Of a DNA stretch of 64,000 bases, positions 51,245 through 60,379 are shown one piece after another. Position 1 is the stretch's first letter. Each line of letters opens with the position of its first letter. The stretch spans positions 739,001 to 803,000 of the forward strand of contig CAJNDS010000624.1 in NCBI GenBank assembly GCA_905221605.1, read 5' to 3'. The notes beneath the pieces were generated by a model. That model saw only the letters and a list, made by a program, of their open reading frames with translations, ran no database searches and was not told where the DNA came from. The translations under genes were made by a program, and so were the position numbers. This DNA is from Symbiodinium natans. Its lineage: Eukaryota; Sar; Dinophyceae; Suessiales; Symbiodiniaceae.

Positions 51245-51409
51245 CATTGCAAAGCACCAGGCAAAGCCCAGTCATCCTGCGGATCCCTCAGCCCCTCCCA
51301 AGGCACGCTGTTGGATGCTGCACGAGGTGTCTTCCGAGAACGTGGGCCCAGGGGATTCTACAAAGGCCAGCCTACAAGCGCGCGCAAGAGAATCCCGAGA
51401 ATAGACGGG
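51245..51409 (+). CDS. Exon of a mitochondrial carrier (SLC25) family protein
   Basis: The frame is open from 51245 to TAG at 51410. It contains GTLLDAARGVFRERGPRGF with YKGQPTSARKRIPR, fitting the second half of a carrier repeat: helix, then (D/E)G..G(F/L)Y(K/R)G, then R..P. The acidic residue of the DG/EG pair is replaced by Arg (RERG), a deviation. Known for the family: three such repeats form a six-helix transporter of the inner mitochondrial membrane; substrate cannot be told from this piece. Upstream P.(D/E)..(K/R) half-signatures were not found, so the rest of the gene is missing, diverged or far away. An acceptor may be agcccag at about 51271. Confidence 0.45.
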
Positions 51410-51415
51410 TAGGGT

Positions 51416-51503
51416 GTTTTTTTTGTGTTTTTTTCTGGTTTTTTTTTGTGTTTTTTTTCTGTTTTTTTAAGCAAGAAAGAAAGACAGAAAGAGAGAGAGA
51501 GAG

Positions 51504-51593
<90 letters not shown>

Positions 51594-51945
51594 GAAAGCA
51601 AGACAGAAATAAAGAAAGAAAGAAAGGAATAAAGAAAGGAAAGAAAGAAAGAAAGGAAAGCAAGACAGAAAGAAAGAAAGAACTAAAGAAAGAAAGGCCG
51701 AAAGAAAGGAAAGCAAGACAGAAATAAAGAAAGAAAGAGAGAGAAAGACAGAAAGAAAGAAAGAAAGAAAGAAATAAAGAAAGAAAGAAAGAAAGAAAGA
51801 GAGAAATAAAGAAAGAAGGAAAGCAAGACAGAAAGAAAGAAAGAGAGAAAGAAAGAAAGAAAGAGAGAAAGAAAGAAAGAAACAAATAAAGAGAGAAAGA
51901 AAGAAAGAAAGACAGAAAGAAAGAAAGAAAGAAGGAAATAAACCC
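51416..51945. repeat. T-rich stretch and (GAAA)n tetranucleotide tract
   Basis: T-rich 51416-51469 (runs of T with single G), then about 470 bp of GAAA repeats with GACA, GAGA, GGAAAGC and GAAT variants. A higher-order word, ggaaagcaagacagaaa, recurs about four times, showing past unequal exchange. Lys/Glu/Arg and Phe/Leu/Ser ORFs across it are artefacts. Confidence 0.95.
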
Positions 51946-52228
51946 CCCCGCTTTGTTTAAGCCGTGCAAGCTTGCCTCAAAGCATATGCCATATGCACAC
52001 TTTTGCGGAAACCCATCATGCGAGAATCGTCACATTTTCGGAAACCCATCATGCGAGAATCGTGTTTGCAAATGGGGGGGGCTGCGCCCCCCCCAACCCC
52101 CCCGCTTTCTCAAGCCGTGCAAGCTTGCCTCAAAGCATATGCCATATGCACACATTTTCGGAAACCCATCATGCGAGAATCGTGTTTGCAAATGGGGGGG
52201 CTGCGCCCCCCCCAACCCCCCGCTTCCC
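51941..52228. repeat. Direct repeat with perfect G8C/GC8 hairpins
   Basis: Unit 1 (51961-52112) and unit 2 (52113-52228) share gccgtgcaagcttgcctcaa, the perfect palindrome gcatatg-c-catatgc, ggaaacccatcatgcgagaa, gtttgcaaatgg, and a hairpin of about eight G, C, TGC, G and about eight C (52073-52094 and 52193-52213). Unit 1 has an extra copy of the ggaaacccatc module. The tail of a third unit (aacccccccgcttt) precedes unit 1. No convincing gene in it. Confidence 0.9.
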
Positions 52229-52234
52229 GCAACA

Positions 52235-52262
52235 CACCCTACACCCTAAACCCTAAGCCGTA
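52235..52262. repeat. Interstitial telomere-like words (CCCTAAA)
   Basis: accctacaccctaaacccta, three to four imperfect CCCTAAA heptamers directly after the hairpin repeat. Short and degenerate. Confidence 0.5.
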
Positions 52263-52949
52263 GTTCCGGACTGAAGGGGCAATGATACGAGGAGCAACCT
52301 TGACCCCGCAAACCGTAGAGCCTAATAAGACCCAAGCCGTCCACCATAAGCCGCAAATCCTGATAGAACGTTTGCGGCCTACAGCCCTAAACCGAAGCAA
52401 AGTTTCAGATTGAAGCATCCGAGGTTCCTCTTGAACCAGTCCCGGACGTTAACTAGCTTTTGAGTCCTGTCGGGGCCAACGATGGCCGCCCCGACGCTCC
52501 AAGCGCGAGTTGCAAAAGGACGAAGGGTTGGACGTAATGTGTTGTTGTAGCACGTTGAGATTTGGACCTGTTCCGGACACGCGGTGCCGCTGAGAGGCCA
52601 TCGCAAGCTGAAAACCAGCAAAATTCACCAAACAAACCAGAAAAATACACAGAAAAGAATTCCCACCAGAGGAGGACGACAGGCAGAACCAGGAGGGCAT
52701 GTTCTGAAAACCACAAGAAAAGCAAGAAAAAGCAAGAAAATTCGCAAAAAAAAACCCAGAAAAATTGACAAAAAAAATCCTCGCTCCAGAATAGACCGTT
52801 TCTCCTTCGTAGCCCGAGCACGACCAATTGCAGAGCCATTGGGGACAAGCCCGGAAGATGCAGGGGGGAAGCAAACAACCAAAACGCGAGCAAGCAAGCC
52901 CGCACGTGCTTTCACACTGTAACGCTTTCACACTGTCACTCCTTCACTT
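52263..52949. other. No supported gene
   Basis: Minus frames up to 160 codons (52449-52931) arise from an A-rich + strand stretch (aagaaaagcaagaaaaagc, 52690-52790) giving Phe/Leu/Cys runs. + frames are Lys-rich there. Neither strand shows a domain. Confidence 0.4.
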
Positions 52950-53350
52950 GTACTTGCACCTCATTCCGAAAAGAATTCTTGAAGGTTTGGTCCCTGCCCT
53001 GGAGCAGCGCTTCGTGTCACGGGGGCCCATGTTCCTCGTCTCCGAGGCCTGGGTCGGAGCAAGCTGCTTAAGCTTGAAGCGTTTCACTCCCAAGTAATTT
53101 GAATCCCACTCCCAGGCTGTGTGAAACCTCGAAAGCACAGCCGCGTGGCTTCCCACAGCACGTTGGACTTGCGAGTCAAGCAACACATGAGGTGCAGAAG
53201 TTGCGCGAGCACGTGCACGATGTTGATGGCAGACGATTTCTTCTGAGTTTCATGGGCTTGAGAAAATCCAGCCTGCTTAACGAGATGGCGCAAGATGCCC
53301 AATGTTACTTTGCCGGCGGCCTTGTTGTGATGTTGAGGTTGCTCCAGTGA
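52950..53350 (+). CDS. Hypothetical exon group
   Basis: About 52970-53097: KRILEGLVPALEQRFVSRG, PMFLVSEAWVGASCLSLKR. 53099-53350: HEVQKLREHVHDVDGRRFL, LSFMGLRKSSLLNEMAQDA, QCYFAGGLVVMLRLLQ. Both protein-like; two exons or neighbouring frames of one gene. No domain recognised. Confidence 0.4.
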
Positions 53351-53533
53351 TGCCCGGGGTGTGCAGACATGGAGGAGATTAACACTTATACGTCAAAAAA
53401 CGAGAGGACAGAAACCAAAATGAAAGCCTGGCAGCCTCCATATTTTCAGTCCCAGTTCCCTGTGGACCAGCGGCCAATTGCAAGCTAGGCAAAAAAGCTG
53501 AAGAGCCAATCTTGGATGTTTGGGTTGGCATGA

Positions 53534-53832
53534 GTCTGCACCAAGCAAGCCCTGGAGACCTGCCCCAAAACCGTGCACGTTGAACTGCGGCCGAAAGAGG
53601 TGTCCACACAGCTGGTGGCCCGGCACCTTCGTCTGGGTGAGCTGGGAAATCGTGCTTGTGGCTTGGCACGGTTTGGCAGTGTTTGTCATTTGCTCTCCGG
53701 CCCTCAAGTTTTTTTGGCGTAAGTGGTCTGCAGCTCAAACGATTCCACGACGCCAATGTTCCTAGGCGGCTCCGTGCTGAGTGGCTACGTGGTGGGCTAC
53801 CCGGCACGGTCAGCGGCCACTTCTTCGCGTGA
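53534..53832 (+). CDS. Hypothetical gene, two exons joined by a 47-bp intron
   Basis: Exon a, open from 53534, ends at 53718: VCTKQALETCPKTVHVELR, PKEVSTQLVARHLRLGELG, NRACGLARFGSVCHLLSG, with donor GC|GTAAGT. Exon b starts at 53766 after atgttcctag and reads, in the phase left by exon a, RLRAEWLRGGLPGTVSG, HFFA and TGA at 53830. Splice signals, phase and composition agree, making this one of the best spliced models here. The 5' end is not found (no ATG). Family unknown. Confidence 0.6.
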
Positions 53833-53851
53833 TTCAGTTCAGGGTATTGCG

Positions 53852-54237
53852 AGGGGAAAGACAGGAAGAATGCGTCGTCAGATGTCAGGCTCGCAAAATC
53901 CGCTTGCTAGCCAAGCTGCGCGAAGCCACTCCACTTCATGATGCTTCGTACCGAGGATGTCACGAGGCACTAGCCCAGGCGTGCAGAAGCTTGAATACAG
54001 CTACAGTACACATTCCTGCTTGCCTGCAGCTACATCCCCGGCCTTCCCGCACCGCAGTAAGGTCTTGACGAAGAGGAGAAATCAAGATCTGCTTATGCCT
54101 TAGCCGTAAAGAGTTTGATGGCACCACGAACTGTCCCACTCAGGCTTCCTCCAGGCCCTTTCGGAGTACAGGAAGAAGCTCCTGAGTCAAAACGTCGTCG
54201 ATGCCGCGGGGGCACGCCACTTTGCCAAAGCGCTCTG
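53852..54237 (+). CDS. Hypothetical exon group downstream
   Basis: About 53862-54000 after gaaagacag: EECVVRCQARKIRLLAKLR, EATPLHDASYRGCHEALAQ, ACRSLN. About 54062-54110: GLDEEEKSRSAYALAV. Exon 54146 to about 54232 follows gtcccactcag: FLQALSEYRKKLLSQNVVD, AAGARHFAKAL, donor GTAAGT. All helical and charged. Likely the same transcription unit as 53.5-53.8 kb or the next gene. Family unknown. Confidence 0.5.
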
Positions 54238-54422
54238 TAAGTTTAAAGTTTAACCACAAAGACCACCCAAACCGCAGTATTGAGGAGCTGGTCCATGCTT
54301 GAGATGGGGGAGGGGGGGGGGGGTGATATGGAACGTTTCACGCCCTGAGTTCAGAAGTCTTGAGAACTCCTGAGCCTTGCTGAGATCTTCGCATTCCCCA
54401 GGCTTTAGCCATCTCATCTCAG

Positions 54423-54750
54423 ATGCCGCCCGCGCTGGCCAGCTCCGGTCACTTCGGCCAGGTTTTGGAGGGGGTGAAGCATGGCATCGCGTGGACTCGC
54501 ATGGCATTGTTCAAAATCTGGTGATGGGTCGAAAATGGTCGAAAGCAAACAGCACAACCAGCACATGAGCACATGCTACCGCCTTTGGACAACATCCAGA
54601 TCGCCGGAAAAGCACACCGGGCACACCTTGCAGGGCATTGCAGGGTTGGGAGTGCCCATCGTGGGCAGGTTCAGGATGAATCAGGCGGTGGCGAGGTTCT
54701 CGAGTGAAACGTGGCTGAAACGGACTCCGAGCCACAGCCGGATTCTCTGA
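54423..54750 (+). CDS. Hypothetical exons
   Basis: 54423-54525 after gccatctcatctcag begins at an ATG: MPPALASSGHFGQVLEGVK, HGIAWTRMALFKIW. About 54596-54750 after acaacatccag: SPEKHTGHTLQGIAGLGVP, IVGRFRMNQAVARFSSETW. Both protein-like; the minus frame 54511-54864 is rejected. Family unknown. Confidence 0.45.
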
Positions 54751-55054
54751 GGACAGGGCTGATCCGGCGGATGCATGCCGCGGCCGCTGGGATAGTAATG
54801 GCATGAAGCTCAACCCAACCCCCAGAACCCTTTGGAAGAAGCTCCCACAGGTTAATCTTGACATGCTTCAGTATCAGGTGGTCCGTTCCATTCCGTCCCT
54901 AAGCCAGGCAGCACGAGAGCAGAAAGCCCCAAGTCCCTGTGGATCTCTCGGCCCTTCCTAGGTAGGTCCTAGCCTTTAGCGGGATTCCTAGCGGTTGAGC
55001 TAGCAGGCTGTCTGCTGCTCGGTTTTCGACAGCACCTTCTTTTGCACGCGTCAG

Positions 55055-55349
55055 GGCCTTGGACCTGGCAAAATGGGGGCGGTGGGTTGAAGAGGAAGGG
55101 CATGTCAGCCATTCATCGAAAGCACACCCAACGACGGGAAGAAGCCTTGCCCCCAAAGAATGCGAGCAACCTCCGGCCGTCGCAGATGAATCATTGAAAG
55201 AGTTACGGGAAGCGGCAGCAACTTGCAACATCTTTTGGGGTAGGTACTCTGTTGTTTCAGGCGACGCGCTGTCCGCGCGATTGAATCCGCCCCTGGCTTA
55301 TGGCATGGCGGCAGCGACTGCAGCTGCTTCGACTGCAATTCTGGCCTAA
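55055..55349 (+). CDS. Hypothetical terminal exon, Ala-rich hydrophobic C-terminus
   Basis: Follows gcacgcgtcag. Reads LDLAKWGRWVEEEGHVSHS, SLAPKECEQPPAVADESLK, ELREAAATCNIFWG, then SARLNPPLAYGMAAATAAA with STAILA and TAA. The C-terminal 20 residues are Ala-rich and could be a membrane anchor. A GTAGGT lies at 55240, but the frame stays open through it, so splicing there is optional. No family. Confidence 0.5.
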
Positions 55350-55370
55350 CACACACTTTGCCTTTGTACC

Positions 55371-55742
55371 ATGCGACAGGTATACAGGTGGCGTGTCTGC
55401 AAAGTACAACAGCAAAGAATAAGAAGTCTTTGGTGCTTTTCACTCGTTTTGCTTGTTGACTTGATTTACAAGCAAAGTCGATCAGACAAGAAATGCTCAC
55501 CTGTACCTGACGGGGCATCAAACTGGATCAGTATTGCCACCGCCAGGGCGCAGGCAGGGTGCTGCAGAAGAAGTCTGACGGGGAGTGGAAACATGCATGA
55601 AGAAAACCTGGCCGAGGTTCTTGTGGCTTACCCGGCCGATACGGCTGTTGCCAGGACGAGGGGGGCTAGCAGGAATTCGCCGGATTCGCACCACTGCATA
55701 ACACTGCATAGTTTTACAGGTGTCGGTGTGGACGACAGGTAG
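55371..55742 (+). CDS. Hypothetical exon candidates
   Basis: The long frame gives EENLAEVLVAYPADTAVAR near its middle (about 55595-55660). A second frame (about 55520-55600) gives GIKLDQYCHRQGAGRVLQK and KSDGEWKHA, equally protein-like. Probably two exons. Minus frames overlap. Weak. Confidence 0.35.
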   Translation: MRQVYRWRVCKVQQQRIRSLWCFSLVLLVDLIYKQSRSDKKCSPVPDGASNWISIATARAQAGCCRRSLTGSGNMHEENLAEVLVAYPADTAVARTRGASRNSPDSHHCITLHSFTGVGVDDR

Positions 55743-56017
55743 GTGGTCCGTGCAACAACCGGCCCCCCACAATAGATGCAACTTGAAGTCTCCCGTCTGA
55801 ACAATCGTGTAATCATGTGTAATCATGCGTAGTCAAGTTTGCCGCAGCGGGTCTCTTGAGAGCGGTGACATCGGGGAAACACCACACGCATGGCTGACAA
55901 GCTCTTAACTTTGGGCTTCAACAGTAGTGTTTAGAGCATGCGTGCAGCCATCACTTGGGATAAGCTTGATGCCGCCGCTGGAAGGATGCTGATCGTGCCG
56001 CCCAGCCAGCCCATTTC

Positions 56018-56209
56018 TTGCATGCGTGGCGCGCCTGGATTTACAAGGTCTTTCAGACGGGGGATGGAGGGGTTGAAACCAAGCCAGATGCCGAGGACAT
56101 CATGTTTTCCTTGACTCGCGAGCGTTTCGAGGCCGGTTGCCCCGGAATTGTGCACGTGCTAGCCACATACGGCTACAAGCTGAAGGTCCATCACTCTCCC
56201 CCCAAGTGA
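56018..56209 (+). CDS. Hypothetical exon
   Basis: Reads AWIYKVFQTGDGGVETKPD, AEDIMFSLTRERFEAGCPG, IVHVLATYGYKLKVHHSPP with TGA. The second half is convincing. Just upstream (about 55941-56010) a different frame gives AAITWDKLDAAAGRMLIVP, possibly the preceding exon. Family unknown. Confidence 0.45.
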   Translation: MHAWRAWIYKVFQTGDGGVETKPDAEDIMFSLTRERFEAGCPGIVHVLATYGYKLKVHHSPPK

Positions 56210-56434
56210 CCGCATCAAGCCAGAGGACTTCCAGCTCGAGCGTCCGAGTTTTTCATCTCCTACGCAGCGCCTCGGCGCTTTCAAAGGGTCAGCGTCCATA
56301 GGCAGAGCGGACCCAGGGCGGGTTTTTGGCTGCTGAGCGCCTCCACAGAATCATTGAACCTTAGGGAGGCTCCGGACCCGCACGGAAGAACAAACTGAGA
56401 AGGACGAATCCCAACACACCAAACCCCTGCATAA

Positions 56435-56578
56435 AAGACTCATAAGGACTGCAGCATGCAAACAGCTCAGAGCACCCAAAAAGCAACAAGCACCCCGGGC
56501 TCCAAGCCTGACCTGCAGGTGACGGGACTTGTTGAGGTGATCGTGAACCAACACGTTGATGTGGGCGGCTGGATTTAA
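56435..56578 (+). CDS. Hypothetical exon or 40-residue small ORF
   Basis: ATG at 56456 right after ggactgcag: MQTAQSTQKATSTPGSKPD, LQVTGLVEVIVNQHVDVGG, WI and TAA. Polar start, beta-strand-like end. More likely an exon of the 56.0-57.55 kb group than a free small protein. Confidence 0.4.
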   Translation, partial: KTHKDCSMQTAQSTQKATSTPGSKPDLQVTGLVEVIVNQHVDVGGWI

Positions 56579-56706
56579 GCCCCTGTCAACTGCATCGCTC
56601 TACATTACTTGTACTACATTTGCGCCTGTGAGCAGTGCAAGCATCATGGGAGCATGAGGCCGCAATGAGGCCGTTGCTTTGAGTTTCGCTTGGGTGTGAA
56701 GACTAG

Positions 56707-56865
56707 GAGACCCTTCACGTAATCTTCAAAGAGGACCAAAGGCTTCCGGATGCCGGGCTAAAGCTCACCATCCGGTGCGTCGCTGCGCACCAAACAAGCG
56801 TGCAACTGCTCGACGTGTACTTGGGGGCTCCGGCGTCTCTGCTGTTGGGAACGTCTGCGGCCTGA
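56707..56865 (+). CDS. Hypothetical beta-rich exon
   Basis: The frame is open between TAG (56704) and TGA (56863): ETLHVIFKEDQRLPDAGLK, LTIRCVAAHQTSVQLLDVY, LGAPASLLLGTSAA. Alternating hydrophobic pattern typical of beta strands; very protein-like. No fold recognised. The overlapping minus frame 56715-56906 is rejected. Confidence 0.5.
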   Translation, partial: ETLHVIFKEDQRLPDAGLKLTIRCVAAHQTSVQLLDVYLGAPASLLLGTSAA

Positions 56866-57233
56866 GGCAGCCTCATGAATAGCCACTTGCAGGCCATGCC
56901 ATTCACTCGGGGTCCATCCAGGTTCTGGATTGAAGCGTAGGCCCGGGTTTTGCTAAAGTAGGCTGGGGGTCCTTGGAACAGGCAGAGGCTTCGTTCTTAA
57001 AACTTCCACAGCATCAAATCTGTCCTACAGTTTCGTACCGAGCAAGTAGGAGAAGAGCCATTTGCAGCCTGCAGTGCACACACTTCAGATAGTATGCCCT
57101 CTACTCCAAAACTAACCCAAATCCAGGCCAACAGCCGTCAATGTAGTTATTCAGAGTTCGTGTGCTTGTGATAGTGAGTACGGCAGGAACATGATACACT
57201 CTGCGAGCCAGCTCCGGACTGAAGCCGTTGTGA

Positions 57234-57551
57234 TCTCAACTAGAGCTCTCTCCCATACCCCCAACCTTCTTCCCCGATCTGCCTCCATGGCACGGTAGAC
57301 CTCGTGGCAAAATCCAAGGAGCTCAAACAATTACCCAAGTCGAAGTCTTGCCTCGGGTCACTGTGAGACATGAACAGCTGGCTGTAGCCGCTGTAGCGGC
57401 TGCAGCGTTCACGCAGTAGCCAGAACCTCGGGCAGCACAAGGCTGGGTATGCCTGTCTATGGGTGGTTCTATCGACTTGAAGACCGAATGGCGGCGTTTG
57501 GCCGCAGCTGATAGATTTGTCAACAGCTTACGCTTGATTCGACGACGATAA
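57234..57551 (+). pseudogene. Hypothetical protein frame with one in-frame TAG
   Basis: The frame is open 57234-57551 except TAG at 57417. Before: PTFFPDLPPWHGRPRGKIQ, GAQTITQVEVLPRVTVRHE, QLAVAAVAAAAFTQ. After: MGGSIDLKTEWRRLAAADR, FVNSLRLIRRR with TAA at 57549. Both parts look coding. A small intron ending at cgcag|TAG would remove the problem only if phase allows; otherwise this is a nonsense mutation. No family. Confidence 0.45.
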
Positions 57552-57974
57552 ACACTCAAAGTTCAGGATGGGGTTGGGCATGTTGGGCATGTTGGGCGTG
57601 TCCCCGAGTTCTGAGACAGGCAGTTGCTGATGCCACTAGCCAATGAGGCACATGGCCAGGCCAGGACTGCAAGCTTCAAGATGCCTTCGGGTTCGGCTTC
57701 TTGCCTCCGCCTTCGATTGCAAAGGGCTTTAGGGGACTCTGGAACTTGCCCGAACCAGCTACATCTGACAAGCTATAACAGTTCTAGAGGGCCCCTATCC
57801 GACTTCCTAATCTGATAGCCTGCAAGGCCGAACCGGGGGATGAGCTTGTCCTCGAGAAATACCGCCACTCGGAGAAAGAGGACGGTTTGATACAAGGCAC
57901 AAGGCATGGCTGCATTTGAATGTACACAGGGCCCGGGCAGAAGGTGACTCTCTGTTGGCTCAGTCTGGCCTACT

Positions 57975-58442
57975 ATGGGCAGAGGCAATAGAAGCGATAG
58001 AAGCGGCGACCGCCAGCGCCCAGTCGACTCTAATGGTCTTGACTACATTGCAACTAACTTTTCTGGGCATGGTGACGACTCATTCCGTACCGCATTTGGA
58101 AGGTGGACGTTCGCGCACCACATGCTGCTAGCTTCTTCATTGCTTCCGCCAGGCAGAAACACACCAATGTACAACCCTGTGTCGCGCACAGCTACCAAAC
58201 CGAACCTGAACAACACTACAAGTGCTGCGCTCGAAGTGCGCTCTGGACTCCTTGAGGTTGCATCATCAACCGCCTGAGGCCCTGCGCTGCTGGAAGCCAG
58301 TTGCCTGGGTCTGTGTGAAGCCTGCGAATCCCCGAAAGCCCCGACGTTTCAAAGGGAGTCCAGTGCGGTCACCTTGACAGGCCCAGAATTCAACTCCTTT
58401 GCTTCCATGGCTGCCGTCCGTGTCTTCTTGGGCGCAGGTTAG
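57975..58442 (+). pseudogene. Hypothetical protein frame with one in-frame TGA
   Basis: The same frame runs 57975-58442 with only TGA at 58275. Before: NRSDRSGDRQRPVDSNGLD, YIATNFSGHGDDSFRTAFG, then NNTTSAALEVRSGLLEVA. After: GPALLEASCLGLCEACESP, SSAVTLTGPEFNSFASMAA, VRVFLGAG with TAG. About 155 codons if the TGA were spliced out or read. A + frame at 57916-58131 with a hydrophobic stretch overlaps the 5' part. Family unknown. Confidence 0.4.
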
Positions 58443-58578
58443 ACATCCGCTTCTTCATTCACTCCCTGGACGAGCTCATCGGTAGCAATTTCTTCCCAAC
58501 CTTGACCCCAAGATTTGTTCTTTTGCCTCTTTGAGTCAGGACTGGCTCCCAAACCTGCATCAAGAATGCAACCGGATC

Positions 58579-58872
58579 TCAGGAACGGTTCCGAATGGTT
58601 CCATTCTGTGAGTGGCCTGTTTGGCAGGATTCTCTCGAGGCTTCTGGCAAGAGTTCCTGAACTTTTGTTAAGGCCCCTGATGTAAATACTGTTTTTGTTA
58701 GGTTGTCATTTGTTGTTAAGTTGATTTCCTGTAAGAAAGTCTGCATTAGAATATCCACGTTGAAATGTCCAAGCTCGGGCATCGTGGAAGAGTACCACGG
58801 CCCGTGTTTCCAGTCACTGACAAACAGAGAAGCATCCACTGCCCCCGTGTAGACAAACAAACTGACCGTCAT
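58579..58872 (-). CDS. Hypothetical minus-strand frame, low confidence
   Basis: Minus-strand reading ASLFVSDWKHGPWYSSTMP, ELGHFNVDILMQTFLQEIN, LTTNDNLTKTVFTSGALTK. One of very few minus frames with convincing composition; no comparable + frame here. If real it would break the single orientation of the window. No domain or splice support. Confidence 0.3.
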   Translation of the reverse strand: MTVSLFVYTGAVDASLFVSDWKHGPWYSSTMPELGHFNVDILMQTFLQEINLTTNDNLTKTVFTSGALTKVQELLPEASRESCQTGHSQNGTIRNRS

Positions 58873-59130
58873 ACCCTACATGATGATGAACTTTGACATG
58901 ACGGACACCCGAAACGTGCCCGGCAGAAAGAAGAGGAAGGGGATACCCTACACATGTAGATGTAGTCTTGTGCACAAGTTCCTCGTGAGAGCGGTTCTGG
59001 ACTCCAGCGGACTTAAACTTGGGAGCAATAGCGACTGACTCTCCTGACAACCCGCCACCTGAGACTTAGGTTCACAACGCTGGGCCCGGAGTCCGAGGAC
59101 CTGGGACAGCCGCTTCAACCGCTCAGCCGT

Positions 59131-59529
59131 GTGTGCCTTCTTTCAACGGAGGCGGAAATCAGGAAAACCCAAGCACAAAAGCTAAAGAATAGAAGCAACA
59201 ACCAAAAACTAGAGCAAAGATTCGACTTTGTGGCTCTTCGTATTCCCAGAGCCCAACCTCAGCCTCGGCTGGAAAGGAGGGCTGGGAGGCTTTGGTTGCT
59301 GCTGCGGAGATGCAGCTTCAGGACTTGCGCCTCTGCTGTTTGTCTTGAATTTCGATGTGACTTGTGATGGCTTTGATAAGGTTCTCAGAGTCGGGCGTTC
59401 AGGTACAAGCAGGTGCCTGAATTTACGTCAGGAGTAGATCGCACTCTGTTAGATCGCACCCTGTGTCCTGGAGCTATGGAGGAGTTTGCGAGTTACGCGC
59501 TGAAGCAGCTTTGGCAGACATGGTGTTGA
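59131..59529 (+). CDS. Hypothetical gene, three exon candidates
   Basis: About 59143-59230: EAEIRKTQAQKLKNRSNNQ, KLEQRFDFVAL. About 59240-59385: EPNLSLGWKGGLGGFGCCC, LAPLLFVLNFDVTCDGFDK. 59380-59529 (acceptor ggttctcag or ggcgttcag): FRYKQVPEFTSGVDRTLLD, RTLCPGAMEEFASYALKQL, WQTWC with TGA. The last is strongly protein-like. Family unknown. Confidence 0.45.
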
Positions 59530-60000
59530 CAAGCGCGGACGGGTTGTCATAAGTTTGCGAAGTAGCTGGGCGGGGTCTAATTATGGCACTGGAAGCCTCA
59601 GCTGAACATGGATGAAGTCAGCTGTGTACGCATGTAGGTGAGCCAGACTGTGCAGAAAACGATCTGTCTTCGGAACTCGTCAGTTCACAGGTCAAGGCCT
59701 CAAGGAAATGGCTTGAAAGGCGAGACTTTGTCGGACTTCAGGACTTGGGGTTGACCTTTTCTTTGTCTCGATCATTTGTAGCCTCGAGAACCATTAATCC
59801 CATGAATTCATGGACCGTCTGCTGTCATACATGCTGTATCTACAGCCTACAGCATCCTGAACCAATTGCAGCTGGCCAACTATGAACATGGCCTTCCCAA
59901 AAAATTGCTATGGGATAGGTCGCATCTTTCAACAGGCATAGAACGTCACAGGGTGACTGCCTGGGGCCTCCCAGCCTTGAGCCGTATTTAGCCAGGGAGG
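59530..60000. other. No supported gene
   Basis: Short frames only, unique sequence. Confidence 0.45.
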
Positions 60001-60085
60001 GAGGCAGAGAGAGAGAGTTCGGAGGGCGCAGGAGCGCAAAAGAAGAAGGGAGAGAGAGAGAGGGAGCAACAGAGAGAGTTTTTGA
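60001..60085. repeat. GA-rich tract
   Basis: Interrupted (GA)n with gagggagg and agagagag blocks; the minus frame through it is Ser/Leu-rich and not trusted. Confidence 0.8.
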
Positions 60086-60103
60086 GTAGGGTAAGTTCGG
60101 GGG

Positions 60104-60379
60104 ATGAGTCACGAAGGTTACAGCTGCGGACGGGGTAACAACGCAACGGCTTCGGTGGCGAGTAGGATGACACCCAAATACTGGCGAAGGAAATTTTGCA
60201 ATCGATGCCACCAAGTCACCGGCGTCATCACCAGCGAGCCGCTCTGTCTCACTAAGACCGGGGCCACCACAGTGCCCCATTGCACAACCGGACACCGACC
60301 CGTGACCTTGGGGCACTGCGGTGCAGGGGTTCGGCCGCAGGCAATCAGAGAAGAACTGTGCAGAAGAAGAGAAGAATGA
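60104..60379 (+). CDS. Hypothetical exon, weak
   Basis: Between two GA tracts: NATASVASRMTPKYWRRKF, CNRCHQVTGVITSEPLCLT, TVPHCTTGHRPVTLGHCG. Cys/His content is notable (CNRCH, C..., H.TTGH), but spacing does not match a zinc finger I know. The antisense frame is also open. Confidence 0.3.
   Translation: MSHEGYSCGRGNNATASVASRMTPKYWRRKFCNRCHQVTGVITSEPLCLTKTGATTVPHCTTGHRPVTLGHCGAGVRPQAIREELCRRREE

Noticed and set aside
51358-51969. Phe/Leu/Ser-rich 203-codon minus ORF and Lys/Glu-rich + ORFs
   Set aside because: GAAA microsatellite on both strands. It resembles a membrane protein only by composition.
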